DNA from: Methanosarcina mazei S-6
GTDB lineage: Archaea > Halobacteriota > Methanosarcinia > Methanosarcinales > Methanosarcinaceae
Reading direction: 5' to 3'
NCBI RefSeq assembly: GCF_000970205.1
Contig: NZ_CP009512.1
Coordinates: 496,001 to 560,000, forward strand
DNA: 64,000 nucleotides
Position numbers and translations under genes: made by a program
Part shown: positions 16,973-25,339 of the stretch, piece after piece
Numbering within the stretch: position 1 is the stretch's first letter
Layout: each line of letters opens with the position of its first letter
Notes under the pieces: model-generated
Seen by the model: only the letters and a program-made list of their open reading frames with translations
Database searches by the model: none
What the model was told of the DNA's origin: nothing

Positions 16973-18145
16973 GTGTCTCAACCATTTAATTATTAGTCAT
17001 CATTATAAACGTTGAATCCTTTTATACCTTCATGCTACAGATTCAACTTGCAGATAATGAGGTAAATTTCCTTCAGGATTTTGTGAGAAAAGGACGTAAA
17101 AGCGCAAGAGAACTAACTCGAGCCCGTATTCTCCTTCTATCAAACCAGCAAACAGAAATCACTGAAATCGTGAAAATATTAGGTATTTCCAGGAGTACCA
17201 CCTTGAATATACGGAAAAGATACCTTGATGAAGGTATCCCCAATGCTCTTTTTGACAAATCAAGATCTGGTCAACCTATAAAATACACTGAAAAACATGT
17301 TGCAGAAGTAATCGCTTTAGCCTGCAGCAGTTCCCCTGATGGAAGCAAAAGATGGTCGCTATCCCTGCTTACTGAAGAACTTAGGAAAAAAGAAGGATTT
17401 GAAACTATAGGTAAAGAGAGTGTTCGGCTTATTTTGAAAAAAGCAAAACTAAACCTTGGTTAAGAAGGATGTGGTGTATTCAGACTATCGATACTGAATA
17501 TAGAGACAGGATGTATGACATTCTTAGTCTGTATGAAGAGGATTATGATCCTAAAAAACCTCTTATCTGTCTTGACGAGAAGCCTAAGCAACTGCTCAGG
17601 GATAAAAGAATGAGCATTCCTATGAAGCTTGGAAGCTCAGAAAAATATGATTATGAGTATGTCAGGAACGGAACAGCAAACATATTCATGGCGGTAGAGT
17701 TCAAAGCAGGAAAAAGGGTAACTCAGGTAACCAAAAGAAGAACAATGAAGGATTTTGCACAATTCATGAAGATTCTTGTCACAGAAAAATATTCTGAAGC
17801 AGAAGTCATCAGACTGGTTACGGATAATCTCAATATCCATAAAGAGAAGTCATTCTACGAAGCATTCTCAGAAGAGGAAGCAAAGAAGATTCTGGACAAG
17901 ATAGAGTTCCATTACACGCCAAAACATGCAAGCTGGCTCAATGCTGCTGAAATCGAGATCAATGTCATGGATATCGAATGTACAGGAAGAAGGATCGGGA
18001 ACATCGAGACGCTTAAAAATGAAGTGGATTCATGGACAAAGAGAAGGAATGAACACAAAAGGAAAATTGAATGGAAGTTTACAAGGAAGAATGCAGATGA
18101 GAAAATGTCAAAGTATTATGTGAAATAATTAAATGGTCATGACAC
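16973..18145 (+). mobile_element. IS630-family insertion sequence in the second NAS-like gene
   Basis: 1173 bp bounded by a duplicated TA (16971-16972 and 18146-18147), the target duplication of IS630/Tc1-mariner elements. The ends are inverted repeats. Left reads GTGTCTCAACCATTTAATT and right, reversed, reads GTGTCATGACCATTTAATT, then both continue ATT. They differ at only three positions. The element encodes one transposase, broken into two frames. Confidence 0.92.
17032..18128 (+). pseudogene. IS630 transposase, two frames (frameshifted or programmed)
   Basis: Frame 1 (17032-17463) is the helix-turn-helix half: HTH_29/32-like, ILLLSNQQTEITEIVKILGIS, then VRLILKKAK. Frame 2 (17469-18128) is the DDE half with CLDEKPKQLL (first Asp), TDNLNIHK (second Asp) and HYTPKHASWLNAAEIEI (catalytic Glu). 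Frame 2 is in the -1 register. Reading -1 near 17450 joins them through PWLRRMWCIQ, the usual IS630 junction. The cause could be a one-base deletion in the AAACTAAACC run, or programmed -1 slippage near the A-rich TTGAAAAAAGC just upstream. The catalytic residues are intact in both halves. Confidence 0.85.
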
Positions 18146-18918
18146 TAGCAGCTCTGGATGTAGATGAAAAGTTTATTTATGAAATCCTTAAAAGCCCGGA
18201 TTTTGATTCTCTCATAGCTGAGATCTCTCGCTTCAGGTTTTTATACAATCTCAGGCTTGAAAACGAAAAAGCAAAAAGCCTTCTTGAAAGCTCCAGTATA
18301 TGGGAAACTCTCCGGAATTTTACATTTTATCCTAACTACCTGCAGCTTGCCAGGACCGAATATACAGGTTCAGGTCTTAAATCCGGAGATTGTGTGCTTT
18401 TCCTTGGCAGTGGCCCCCTCCCTCTTAGTCTTATTGAGCTCTGTCATGAATACAACCTTTCTGGAATAGGAGTTGAACAGGACGGAAAAAGGGCAGATCT
18501 GTCCCGGCAGGTAATTGCCCGTCTGGGCCTCTCCGAAAGAATTAAAATAATAGATGGAAACCATTTCAGCCTGCCACTTGAAACCCGCTGTGACCTTTAT
18601 ATGGTCGCTGCCCAGGCCGAACCCAAGAGCGAAGTATTTGAACAGCTAGCCAGAGTCCTGCCCGAAGGAAGTAAAGTCTCCTACCGCCTTTACGAAAAAG
18701 GCCTCCGGAGAATTCTGGATGGCAGTTCACTCTTTGAATTGCCTTCAGGTTTTGAAGAATATCTCAGGGTTCAGCCTGAACCGCCGGTTAATAATACGGT
18801 TGTATTTCTTAAAAAGAGACAAAAACGCTTCCAGGCTATTGCAGTTCGATCTGTGGTGCTTTATCTCAAAACCATCTTTTTTAATTTTTTACTAAGATTA
18901 TGTCTCGTATGCAGATGA

Positions 18919-19402
18919 TCCGTTATTTTACTTCAACTTCGTATTTGTTTCATTTTAGATGATTTTTCTATAGTGCCAGAATGTAACTGGAATTATACAA
19001 CGTTTAACCTTTTGCGTCTTCTGCCGTTGTATCTGTATTGAGTTTCCAGATGGTTTTGAATCTTCGAAACAATTTCAGAGTACAGCAGATTCTAACTGAA
19101 AAATGTAATAATTTCATGGTTTTCTTTCTCTAGAAGTAAGTCTGACTTTGCACCGAAAATATATAAAAATTTTAAAAAGCATCTAATAAAAATAAATGTC
19201 AATACCTTTTTATATTGTGTTACTCTTTATATCTATATGTAAGAGTAAGTTTTATTTATTAATAAATTTTGACATTTTAAGACTTATTCAGTTGAATTCT
19301 TGAAAACTTAAAATTATTTTAGAATTTGATGATATTACAATAACGCTGGAGTTATGTCTCTAAACCTGCCGCTGCTTAAGTCCTGAGTTAGAGGGGATGT
19401 TA
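18919..19402. other. Spacer upstream of the sensor kinase
   Basis: About 480 bp of AT-rich DNA. TATA-like AAAATATATAAAAA lies at 19158-19171, and a GAGGGG ribosome-binding site at 19391-19396. No gene is seen. Confidence 0.5.
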
Positions 19403-20986
19403 ATGGGGAAGAACATTAGGAGTTCTGGTATCGAGATTATTGGAGACACTCCCTGGGGAGCCCGCTTATGCCAGTTTGAATTGAAAGAATCATACGATCA
19501 TTTAGAAGAATTAGTACAAGAACGAACGGTGCAGCTTGAAAAGGCTTACAAGCGGTTGAAAGAAAGTGAGATAGACCTTTCTGAAGCTCAAAAAATGGCT
19601 CATATTGGAAGCTGGAAATGGGATATTGTAACTGGCGAACTCTACTGGTCTGATGAACTTTATCTTATCTTCGGACTTGATCCTCAGGAATTCAGACCAG
19701 CTTACAATTCATTTTTTAATTATATACATCCCGGTGATCGAGACTTTGTGGATAATGCCATTAAAAAAGCTTTGAATGGAGAGCAGCTCTATGACAATGA
19801 CCACAGGATTATCTCAGCTGATGGAGAAGAGCGCATAGTCCATTCCCATGGAGAAGTTATTTTTGATGAGAAAAATACTCCTGTCCGAATGAGAGGGACA
19901 CTCCAGGACATTACGGAGCGTACTAAGATCGAAGACTCGCTTTTATTAAGCGAGGAGAGGTACCGTTCTTTTATACAGAACTTTACGGGGATTGCTTTTC
20001 AGCAAGACGAGGACCTCAACCTGGAGTTTGTAAAAGGGAACGTAGAAGAGATTACCGGGTACAGTGAAGAAGAATTAATGTCTAAAAAGCGGTGGAGAAA
20101 AATTGTTGAGAAGCAGGACCTCCCGTTATTCCTCAAAAAAGAAAGAGAGATCAAAAATGCTCGCTCTCCATATTCTGGAAAACTTAGCTACAGAATAAGA
20201 TGCAAGGACGGAAAAATAAAATGGGTGCATGAAGTATACCAGAAAATTCCAGGCAAAAATGGGAGACCTGATAATCACCAGAGTACAATAACCGACGTTA
20301 CCGAGAGAATAAAGGCAAAAGAAACCCTGGTAAAAATTGAGGACGCCAGGAAAAAAGAAATCCACCACAGAATAAAAAACAACCTCCAGGTTATCTCTTC
20401 TCTTCTTGACCTTCAGGCTGAAACATTCAACCATAGAGAGACAGTTACTGCTCCGGAAATTCTTGAAGCTTTCAGGGAAAGTCAGAACCGGGTAATCTCG
20501 ATGTCCCTTATTCATGAAGAACTCTACAGGGGAGAGGGAACCGATACACTGAATTTTTCGGTATACCTTCGAAAGCTGGCTGAAAAACTTTTACAGACTT
20601 ACAGCCTGAGCAATAAAAATATTTCTCTATTTATGAATCTTGAAGAAAATGCATTCTTTAATATGGATGTTGCTGTCCCGTTAGGAATAATTGTTAATGA
20701 ACTCGTTTCCAACTCCATCAAACATGCGTTTACTGAACAAAATGGGGAAGTTCAAATCCAGCTTTTCAGGGAAGAACAGAATAACGAAATACATAAATCC
20801 CTTTTCAGCCTGACGATTTCTGATAATGGAAAAGGAATTTCTGAAAATATAGAATTAGGAAGTGTTAAATCACTCGGACTGCAGCTGGTTAACACTCTTG
20901 TTGACCAGGTAGATGGAGAGATCGAGCTTGAGAGAGCAGGAGGAACGAAATTCAGAATTACATTCTGGGCAGCGGAAAGGTCATAA
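19403..20986 (+). CDS. PAS-domain sensor histidine kinase (HisKA_2 type) with a vestigial MEDS start
   Basis: A 527-residue soluble kinase without membrane helices. It has a short N-terminus containing IEIIGDTPWGARLCQF, then a coiled linker (about 30-65), PAS1 with PAC (about 65-175), PAS2 (about 180-300), the phosphoacceptor region EIHHRIKNNLQVISSLLDLQ with His in HHR, and an HATPase domain with NELVSNSIKHAF and DNGKGIS. The N-terminal piece matches the opening of MEDS/DcmR sensory domains (PWGTHFCQFY), but the rest of that domain is missing. I use ATG 19403 because GAGGGG is six bases upstream. ATG 19397 overlaps that site. No response regulator is adjacent. Confidence 0.88.
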   Translation: MGKNIRSSGIEIIGDTPWGARLCQFELKESYDHLEELVQERTVQLEKAYKRLKESEIDLSEAQKMAHIGSWKWDIVTGELYWSDELYLIFGLDPQEFRPAYNSFFNYIHPGDRDFVDNAIKKALNGEQLYDNDHRIISADGEERIVHSHGEVIFDEKNTPVRMRGTLQDITERTKIEDSLLLSEERYRSFIQNFTGIAFQQDEDLNLEFVKGNVEEITGYSEEELMSKKRWRKIVEKQDLPLFLKKEREIKNARSPYSGKLSYRIRCKDGKIKWVHEVYQKIPGKNGRPDNHQSTITDVTERIKAKETLVKIEDARKKEIHHRIKNNLQVISSLLDLQAETFNHRETVTAPEILEAFRESQNRVISMSLIHEELYRGEGTDTLNFSVYLRKLAEKLLQTYSLSNKNISLFMNLEENAFFNMDVAVPLGIIVNELVSNSIKHAFTEQNGEVQIQLFREEQNNEIHKSLFSLTISDNGKGISENIELGSVKSLGLQLVNTLVDQVDGEIELERAGGTKFRITFWAAERS

Positions 20987-21057
20987 GTCTGGATAAAAGC
21001 ATCAGCGTCGTCAAAATCCTTAATTATTAGTTCTCAGAAGAACCAACCGCAGGTTAT

Positions 21058-21864
21058 TCAGATATAAAGATGGACGCATAAGATGCAGCCCGCACCAAGG
21101 AGCAGAAAAATGACATCTGGAGTTTTTATTTTTGTCCTGAAATACAATTTTTCATGCCCGCTGCCATAGCCCCTGCAAAGCATGCTGATGTAGGTCCTTT
21201 CCCCCTGCTCATAGGAGCGTATGAAGATTGAGCTCATGCTGTTTCCTACCTGTTCGAGTACCCACCTCCTGGGCACATCTTTATTCCATATATCAAAGAG
21301 CCTGGTCTGCTGTGCGACCCTTATCCTTTTAAGGACTGCCCAGAAAAGGAAGAGGTAACGCACCATCATGCTCAGAAGCAGGGTGAATTCCCTTGGGATG
21401 CCCATCCTGTCAGCTGCTGAAACCATATCTCGCAGCCGTGTTGTGGAGGACAGAAGGACAATGGATGTTATGCATACAAGGAATTTTGCAAGCAGCGTGC
21501 TCCCAAAGGCAAGGCCCTCATATGTTATGCTCAGCCCCAAAGGCAGGTCAAGAGGGTAAGGAGTATAATTTTCTATGAAGGAAGGCCTCAGGAAAGGCTG
21601 GATCAAGGCAATTGCAAGCCCGAAAGGTAAAATTGCAAGAACACGCAGGAAAAAGTACCTTAAATCCAGTCTGGCAGCAAGTACAAGTAGGAGAAGATAG
21701 ACCTCGACCGCAAAAAGGCGGGTTATGTTTTCTTCATGTATTCGGGGCAGGCTAACAGTATAAAGGATCACAGAAAGCACAAAGAGCAGTTTTACTCTGG
21801 GGTCAAGCCTGTGTACAGGGCTGTCTTTATACGACTCACGCTCGATATCAGTAAGTGTTACCAT
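21058..21864 (-). CDS. cbiQ: ECF transporter transmembrane (T) component
   Basis: A polytopic CbiQ/EcfT protein. It has an N-terminal HRLDPRVKLLF motif, about five membrane spans and the coupling-helix end EQGERTYISMLCRGYG, which contacts the ATPase. It transmits ATP hydrolysis to the S-component CbiM. The start is ATG 21864, preceded at seven bases by GAGGAG. A TTG fifteen bases further upstream is less likely. It follows cbiO with a 52-bp gap on the same strand. Together with cbiMN at 13.4-14.3 kb it would complete a CbiMNQO-type transporter. Confidence 0.92.
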   Translation of the reverse strand: MVTLTDIERESYKDSPVHRLDPRVKLLFVLSVILYTVSLPRIHEENITRLFAVEVYLLLLVLAARLDLRYFFLRVLAILPFGLAIALIQPFLRPSFIENYTPYPLDLPLGLSITYEGLAFGSTLLAKFLVCITSIVLLSSTTRLRDMVSAADRMGIPREFTLLLSMMVRYLFLFWAVLKRIRVAQQTRLFDIWNKDVPRRWVLEQVGNSMSSIFIRSYEQGERTYISMLCRGYGSGHEKLYFRTKIKTPDVIFLLLGAGCILCVHLYI

Positions 21865-21916
21865 CAGGATTCTCCTCAAAAGCCCCGCAATAGTTTTTAT
21901 GACTTTTATTCTGTTT

Positions 21917-22900
21917 TTATTTCATCTCTGCTTTCCGGTTCTCGGATCTTATAACCCGGAGGATTTCATCCCTGGCAGTTTCGGCAGTTATCTGTATATT
22001 AACGTCAACGCCTTCCTGTTTCAGCATCTCAAAAACTTCTGCAACCCTGGGAAGCCTCAGATGAGCTTTCCTGAGCAGCGCGGGGTCATTGAAGATCTCT
22101 TCCGGGCTTCCGCTGGCTTCAAGTTTGCCGTGGTGAAGTACAAAAACCCTTTCCGCAAAATAAGGAACAACATCCACGTCGTGGGTTGAAAGCAGGAGAG
22201 TGATCCCCAGCTCCCTGTTCATTTTCGTAATAAGCTTCAGGACCCGGGCTGAGCTTAAAGGGTCAAGTCCTGCGGTGGGTTCGTCCAGAACAATAACTTC
22301 AGGCCTCATGGCAAGGATTCCTGCGATTGCCACAAGTTTTTTCTGTCCGCCGCTCAGGTGGTGCGGGGCTCTCTCTTCAAAACCATTAAGCCCTACCATT
22401 TCCAGGGCTTCCTTTACTCTCATTTTCACTTCTTCTCTGGACAGCCCCATATTTATCGGCCCGAAAGCCACATCTTCTTCAACACTTGGGGCAAGCACCT
22501 GGTCGTCAGGGTCCTGAAAAACTATCCCTACTGTTCCTCTACACATCCGGACATTCTTTTTTGTTATTTTTTCCCCCTTTACCAGGACTTCTCCGGAAAG
22601 AGGGCGCAGGATACCATTGAGGTGTTTGAATAAAGTGGATTTCCCTGCTCCGTTAGCCCCGAGAACTGCGACTCTTTCCCCCCTGTATATCCTGAGGTTT
22701 ATTCTGTCAAGCGCATTTGCCTCCAGGTGAGGGTATCTGTGGCAGAGATCTTTTATTTCAATAACAGGAGTATCGGTTCTTCCTTCGGAATTACCTGTCT
22801 TTTCCGGATCCTTTCCGGTTTCCGGGCCCGTCCTGCCTTCAGCCTGCTCCGGAAGATCTGCTTTTATTATTGAACTTTTTAGGGGGGTTGATTTGCTCAT
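21917..22900 (-). CDS. cbiO: ECF transporter ATP-binding (A) component
   Basis: A 327-residue ABC ATPase with Walker A GANGAGKST, Q-loop FQDPDDQVLAPSV (typical of CbiO/EcfA), signature LSGGQKK, Walker B VIVLDEPTAGLDP and switch His in STHDVDV. About 45 extra N-terminal residues rich in Glu/Gly/Thr/Lys precede the ABC domain and look disordered. The C-terminal extension (about 270-327) is typical of the family. It is first gene of the cbiO-cbiQ unit. Only one A component is encoded here, so it would act as a homodimer. Confidence 0.93.
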   Translation of the reverse strand: MSKSTPLKSSIIKADLPEQAEGRTGPETGKDPEKTGNSEGRTDTPVIEIKDLCHRYPHLEANALDRINLRIYRGERVAVLGANGAGKSTLFKHLNGILRPLSGEVLVKGEKITKKNVRMCRGTVGIVFQDPDDQVLAPSVEEDVAFGPINMGLSREEVKMRVKEALEMVGLNGFEERAPHHLSGGQKKLVAIAGILAMRPEVIVLDEPTAGLDPLSSARVLKLITKMNRELGITLLLSTHDVDVVPYFAERVFVLHHGKLEASGSPEEIFNDPALLRKAHLRLPRVAEVFEMLKQEGVDVNIQITAETARDEILRVIRSENRKAEMK

Positions 22901-23195
22901 AACTGAAAACGTCCTCTAATGAGACCTTCTCTATATACCTTTTTTAAAAACAGTATTACAGCTAATGAAGTTATCTTTTTTATGCGTTATGGTTTGTATT
23001 TTCCTTTTTGAAACAGGTCTTATTAATCAGCCATGTTTTTGATTCTGCTTGTCTTTCACTTAATTCTGTTTAAAGCCAGATGACTGAAGTTAGTATTTTA
23101 TTTTCCTATCTTTCTTTCACCTTTCTCGCTTTAAGCTTTAATGACAGATACTCCGAGAGATAATTATACAAATCTTCCCAGCATCTTTTCTTTTG

Positions 23196-24290
23196 ATGCA
23201 GCGGGTCGTCCTTCACATAGATATGGATTATTTTTTTGCAGCAATTGAGGAGCGGGAAAATCCGGAGCTTCGCGAAAAAGCAGTTGTAGTCTGCATGCTC
23301 TCAGGGCGGAGCGAACTGAGCGGGTCTGTAAGCACATGCAATTACGTTGCCCGAGAATTTGGAATCAGGTCAGGAATGCCCTGCTCAAGGGCTAAGAAAC
23401 TCAATCCTGAAGCTGTTTTCCTTCCGGTCAGAAAAGATTTCTACACCTCGGTTTCGGATAGGATTATGGAAATCCTTCGCAGCTATGCAGACCCTGGAAA
23501 CGGAGATTCTTTCGAACAGATAAGTGTTGACGAGGCATTCCTTGAGAGCTCAGAAAGGACAGGTGGAGACTTTAGGCTTGCTTTTGAGATCGGGATGCAG
23601 ATTAAAAAGGAAATTAAAGAAAAAGAAAACCTGACATGCTCCATAGGGATAGGTCCGAATAAGTTAATTTCCAAAATGGCTTCTTCCGCAAAAAAGCCTG
23701 ATGGGATAACTGTTGTGAGCCCGCAGGACCTGGAAGCTTTCCTCTGGCCGTTAAACGTATCAAAGCTCTGGGGGATCGGGAGTGTAACTGCAGGAAAATT
23801 GCAGGAAATGGGTATAGTTACGGTAAAGGACCTTGCAGAGCGGGACGTTATTAAACTTATTTCCATCTTCGGAAAATCAAGGGGCACCTGGCTTAAACAG
23901 GCAGCTTCGGGTATTGATGATTCTCCCCTTAAAGAAAGAGACGGCTCGGAGCAGATCGGGAGGATTGCAACACTGCCCGAAGATAGCCTGGATAAAAAGC
24001 TGATCTCTTCACTGATCGAGAGGCTAGCAGGGGATGTTATCGAAAAACTGGATTCAAGGGAACTCTCCTTCAGGATTGTGACCGTTACGGTCATAAACTC
24101 AAATTTCAGGATGTACACAAAGAGCCGTACACTGAGCCACCCGGTATCTTCAAAAGAAGTCCTCCTTCAGGTATCCGGAGAAATTCTGGATGAATTCCTT
24201 TCAGAAAACAGGACTGAGTTCAGGCGAGTGGGAGTAAGGGTGGGAGGTCTCCAGAAAAAAAAAGGTCAGAAAAGCCTTTTTGATTACTGA
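23196..24290 (+). CDS. dinB: Y-family DNA polymerase IV
   Basis: A 364-residue translesion polymerase. Palm motifs are HIDMDYFFAA (first catalytic Asp pair) and SVDEAFLE (Asp-Glu). Finger residues are in CNYVAREFGIRSGMP. HhH-like VSKLWGIGSVTAGKL and the little-finger domain follow. The last residues QKSLFDY form a PCNA-interacting PIP box, as expected for an archaeal Dbh/Dpo4-type enzyme. ATG 23196 is preferred over the TTG immediately before it, which fits the usual start a few residues before HIDMD. Confidence 0.95.
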   Translation: MQRVVLHIDMDYFFAAIEERENPELREKAVVVCMLSGRSELSGSVSTCNYVAREFGIRSGMPCSRAKKLNPEAVFLPVRKDFYTSVSDRIMEILRSYADPGNGDSFEQISVDEAFLESSERTGGDFRLAFEIGMQIKKEIKEKENLTCSIGIGPNKLISKMASSAKKPDGITVVSPQDLEAFLWPLNVSKLWGIGSVTAGKLQEMGIVTVKDLAERDVIKLISIFGKSRGTWLKQAASGIDDSPLKERDGSEQIGRIATLPEDSLDKKLISSLIERLAGDVIEKLDSRELSFRIVTVTVINSNFRMYTKSRTLSHPVSSKEVLLQVSGEILDEFLSENRTEFRRVGVRVGGLQKKKGQKSLFDY

Positions 24291-24924
24291 GGAAGATGTT
24301 TGAGTCTTGAAATTAGTTTATTTTTGAAATTATTTTTTTCTTAAAAATTATGTTTATCCTGGAAACCATGTTTATCTTATTGAGAGTGGATTTGAAGAGC
24401 TCTGTGTACCATGTCAACAAATCTTGAAAATCTGCTTAATAAGAAACAACTCTGGAGAACGGGCTTAATGAGTTCTGTGTACCATGTCAACAAATCTTGA
24501 AAATCTGCTTAATAAGAAACAACTCTGGAGAACGGGCTTAATGAGTTCTGTGTACTATGTCAACCTTCTGCATGGCTCTAACTCTTCACATAATTTATAT
24601 TTAATTTTTGTATATAATTATGCTCCGTACAGTTTAAATAATTCACTCCGATCTTCTCTGTTTTTTGTTAACCTGCAGGAAAATTTTTTCATAAAATTTA
24701 TCATACAAGAAATGTAATAATAATAAGGCTAATATTCCAGAATTGCTTCAAGGACCTGAATTTCTATCCCCGTTTTGAGCCAGGCTATTTTTTTATGTAG
24801 ATTATCTCTGAATGCGGGTTTCTTCAAAACGGCACTTCCTTTGAAATTCGCTAAAATTGGCGAAAAAATTTGTAGAGTGGGTAAGGAAGGACGGCTACAT
24901 AAGGACGGTTAGGAGAGGGACAAT
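24291..24924. other. Intergenic region after dinB
   Basis: About 630 bp with no convincing gene. It contains the 73-bp tandem duplication (24401-24565). The open frame 24484-24717 is created by the repeat and has no family features. A T-rich tract at 24315-24340 may terminate dinB. Confidence 0.5.
24401..24565. repeat. 73-bp tandem repeat, 2.3 copies
   Basis: Copies start at 24401, 24474 and (19 bp only) 24547. The two full copies are nearly identical, so the duplication is recent. Each unit contains ATG plus about 28 sense codons (MSTNLENLLNKKQL...). I cannot tell whether that short peptide is real. Confidence 0.85.
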
Positions 24925-25179
24925 ATGATTAAAAAACCGTTTACAATCCAGTTCCCGGAAAATCCGGTTAGCGGATTTAGCTGGGACATCGCGACCAGTA
25001 ACGGGCTGCAGGTAATGAGGGAAAGATTTATTCCTGAGGATGAGGAACAGACCAGTGGTGGAGGATACCGGGTATGGGATATTCAGGTAACTTGCCAGGG
25101 AAGTCAAAAGATAACAGGCACATATCGGAGGGGTAACCAGATAGCAAGTTGTTTTGAAATCAATATTGACGCCGAATAA
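24925..25179 (+). CDS. Chagasin-like (inhibitor family I42) peptidase inhibitor, short cytoplasmic form
   Basis: An 84-residue protein with the three binding loops of chagasin cysteine-peptidase inhibitors. These are NPVSGFSW (family NPTTGYxW) at residues 13-20, GGGYRVWDI (GGxGxxxW) in the middle and TYRRG near the end (family RPW, here weaker). It begins directly at the first loop strand with no signal peptide, shorter than the usual 110 or so. TAGGAGAGGG is a good ribosome-binding site. The expected role is to inhibit papain-like peptidases. The cellular target is unknown, and the weak third loop leaves activity open. Confidence 0.75.
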   Translation: MIKKPFTIQFPENPVSGFSWDIATSNGLQVMRERFIPEDEEQTSGGGYRVWDIQVTCQGSQKITGTYRRGNQIASCFEINIDAE

Positions 25180-25207
25180 GAATTTTTACAGGCTGAAAAA
25201 ATGAAGC

Positions 25208-25290
25208 CCTGGAAAGGTCGCCTTCTCTGGTAAAAGTCCAATCCGCCCTGCTTTTCCAGGATTCACTTTTCTGCTTTTTCTTTATTTTCT
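25208..25290 (+). terminator. Stem plus T-rich tract after the chagasin-like gene
   Basis: CCTGGAAA (25208-25215) pairs with TTTCCAGG (25253-25260) and is followed by a long T-rich tract (25265-25300). Confidence 0.4.
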
Positions 25291-25339
25291 TTTTCTAATT
25301 TTTCCAGACCTGCCCCTGTTTTACGATTCCTGATCACGC

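Larger units (their letters stand above)
16826..18918 (+). pseudogene. Second nicotianamine-synthase-like gene, interrupted by an IS630 element
   Basis: The 5' part (GTG 16826 to 16970) and the 3' part (18146-18918) lie on either side of an insertion sequence. Joining them at the duplicated TA gives an unbroken frame of 305 codons. Its junction reads LDELAALDVDE, matching LDELAHMDVED at the same place in the preceding gene. The 3' part keeps FLGSGPLPLS, the equivalents of Glu81 (RLENEKA) and Tyr107 (YPNY), AQAEPKSEVF and NNTVVFL. Two features differ from NAS-like 1: a Lys/Phe-rich hydrophobic tail after VVFLKKRQ, and the AEPKSEVF variant. As it stands only a 57-codon stub is made from the 5' end. 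The 3' frame from 18133 has a start codon in the IS end and could yield an N-truncated protein. Confidence 0.88.

Noticed and set aside
24401-24565. Possible CRISPR array
   Set aside because: The 73-bp units abut directly without unique spacers, so this is a plain tandem duplication. The same reasoning applies to 5725, 27284, 42771, 53795 and 59388.
24484-24717. 77-codon frame after dinB
   Set aside because: It begins inside a tandem repeat and the rest is AT-rich with no motif.
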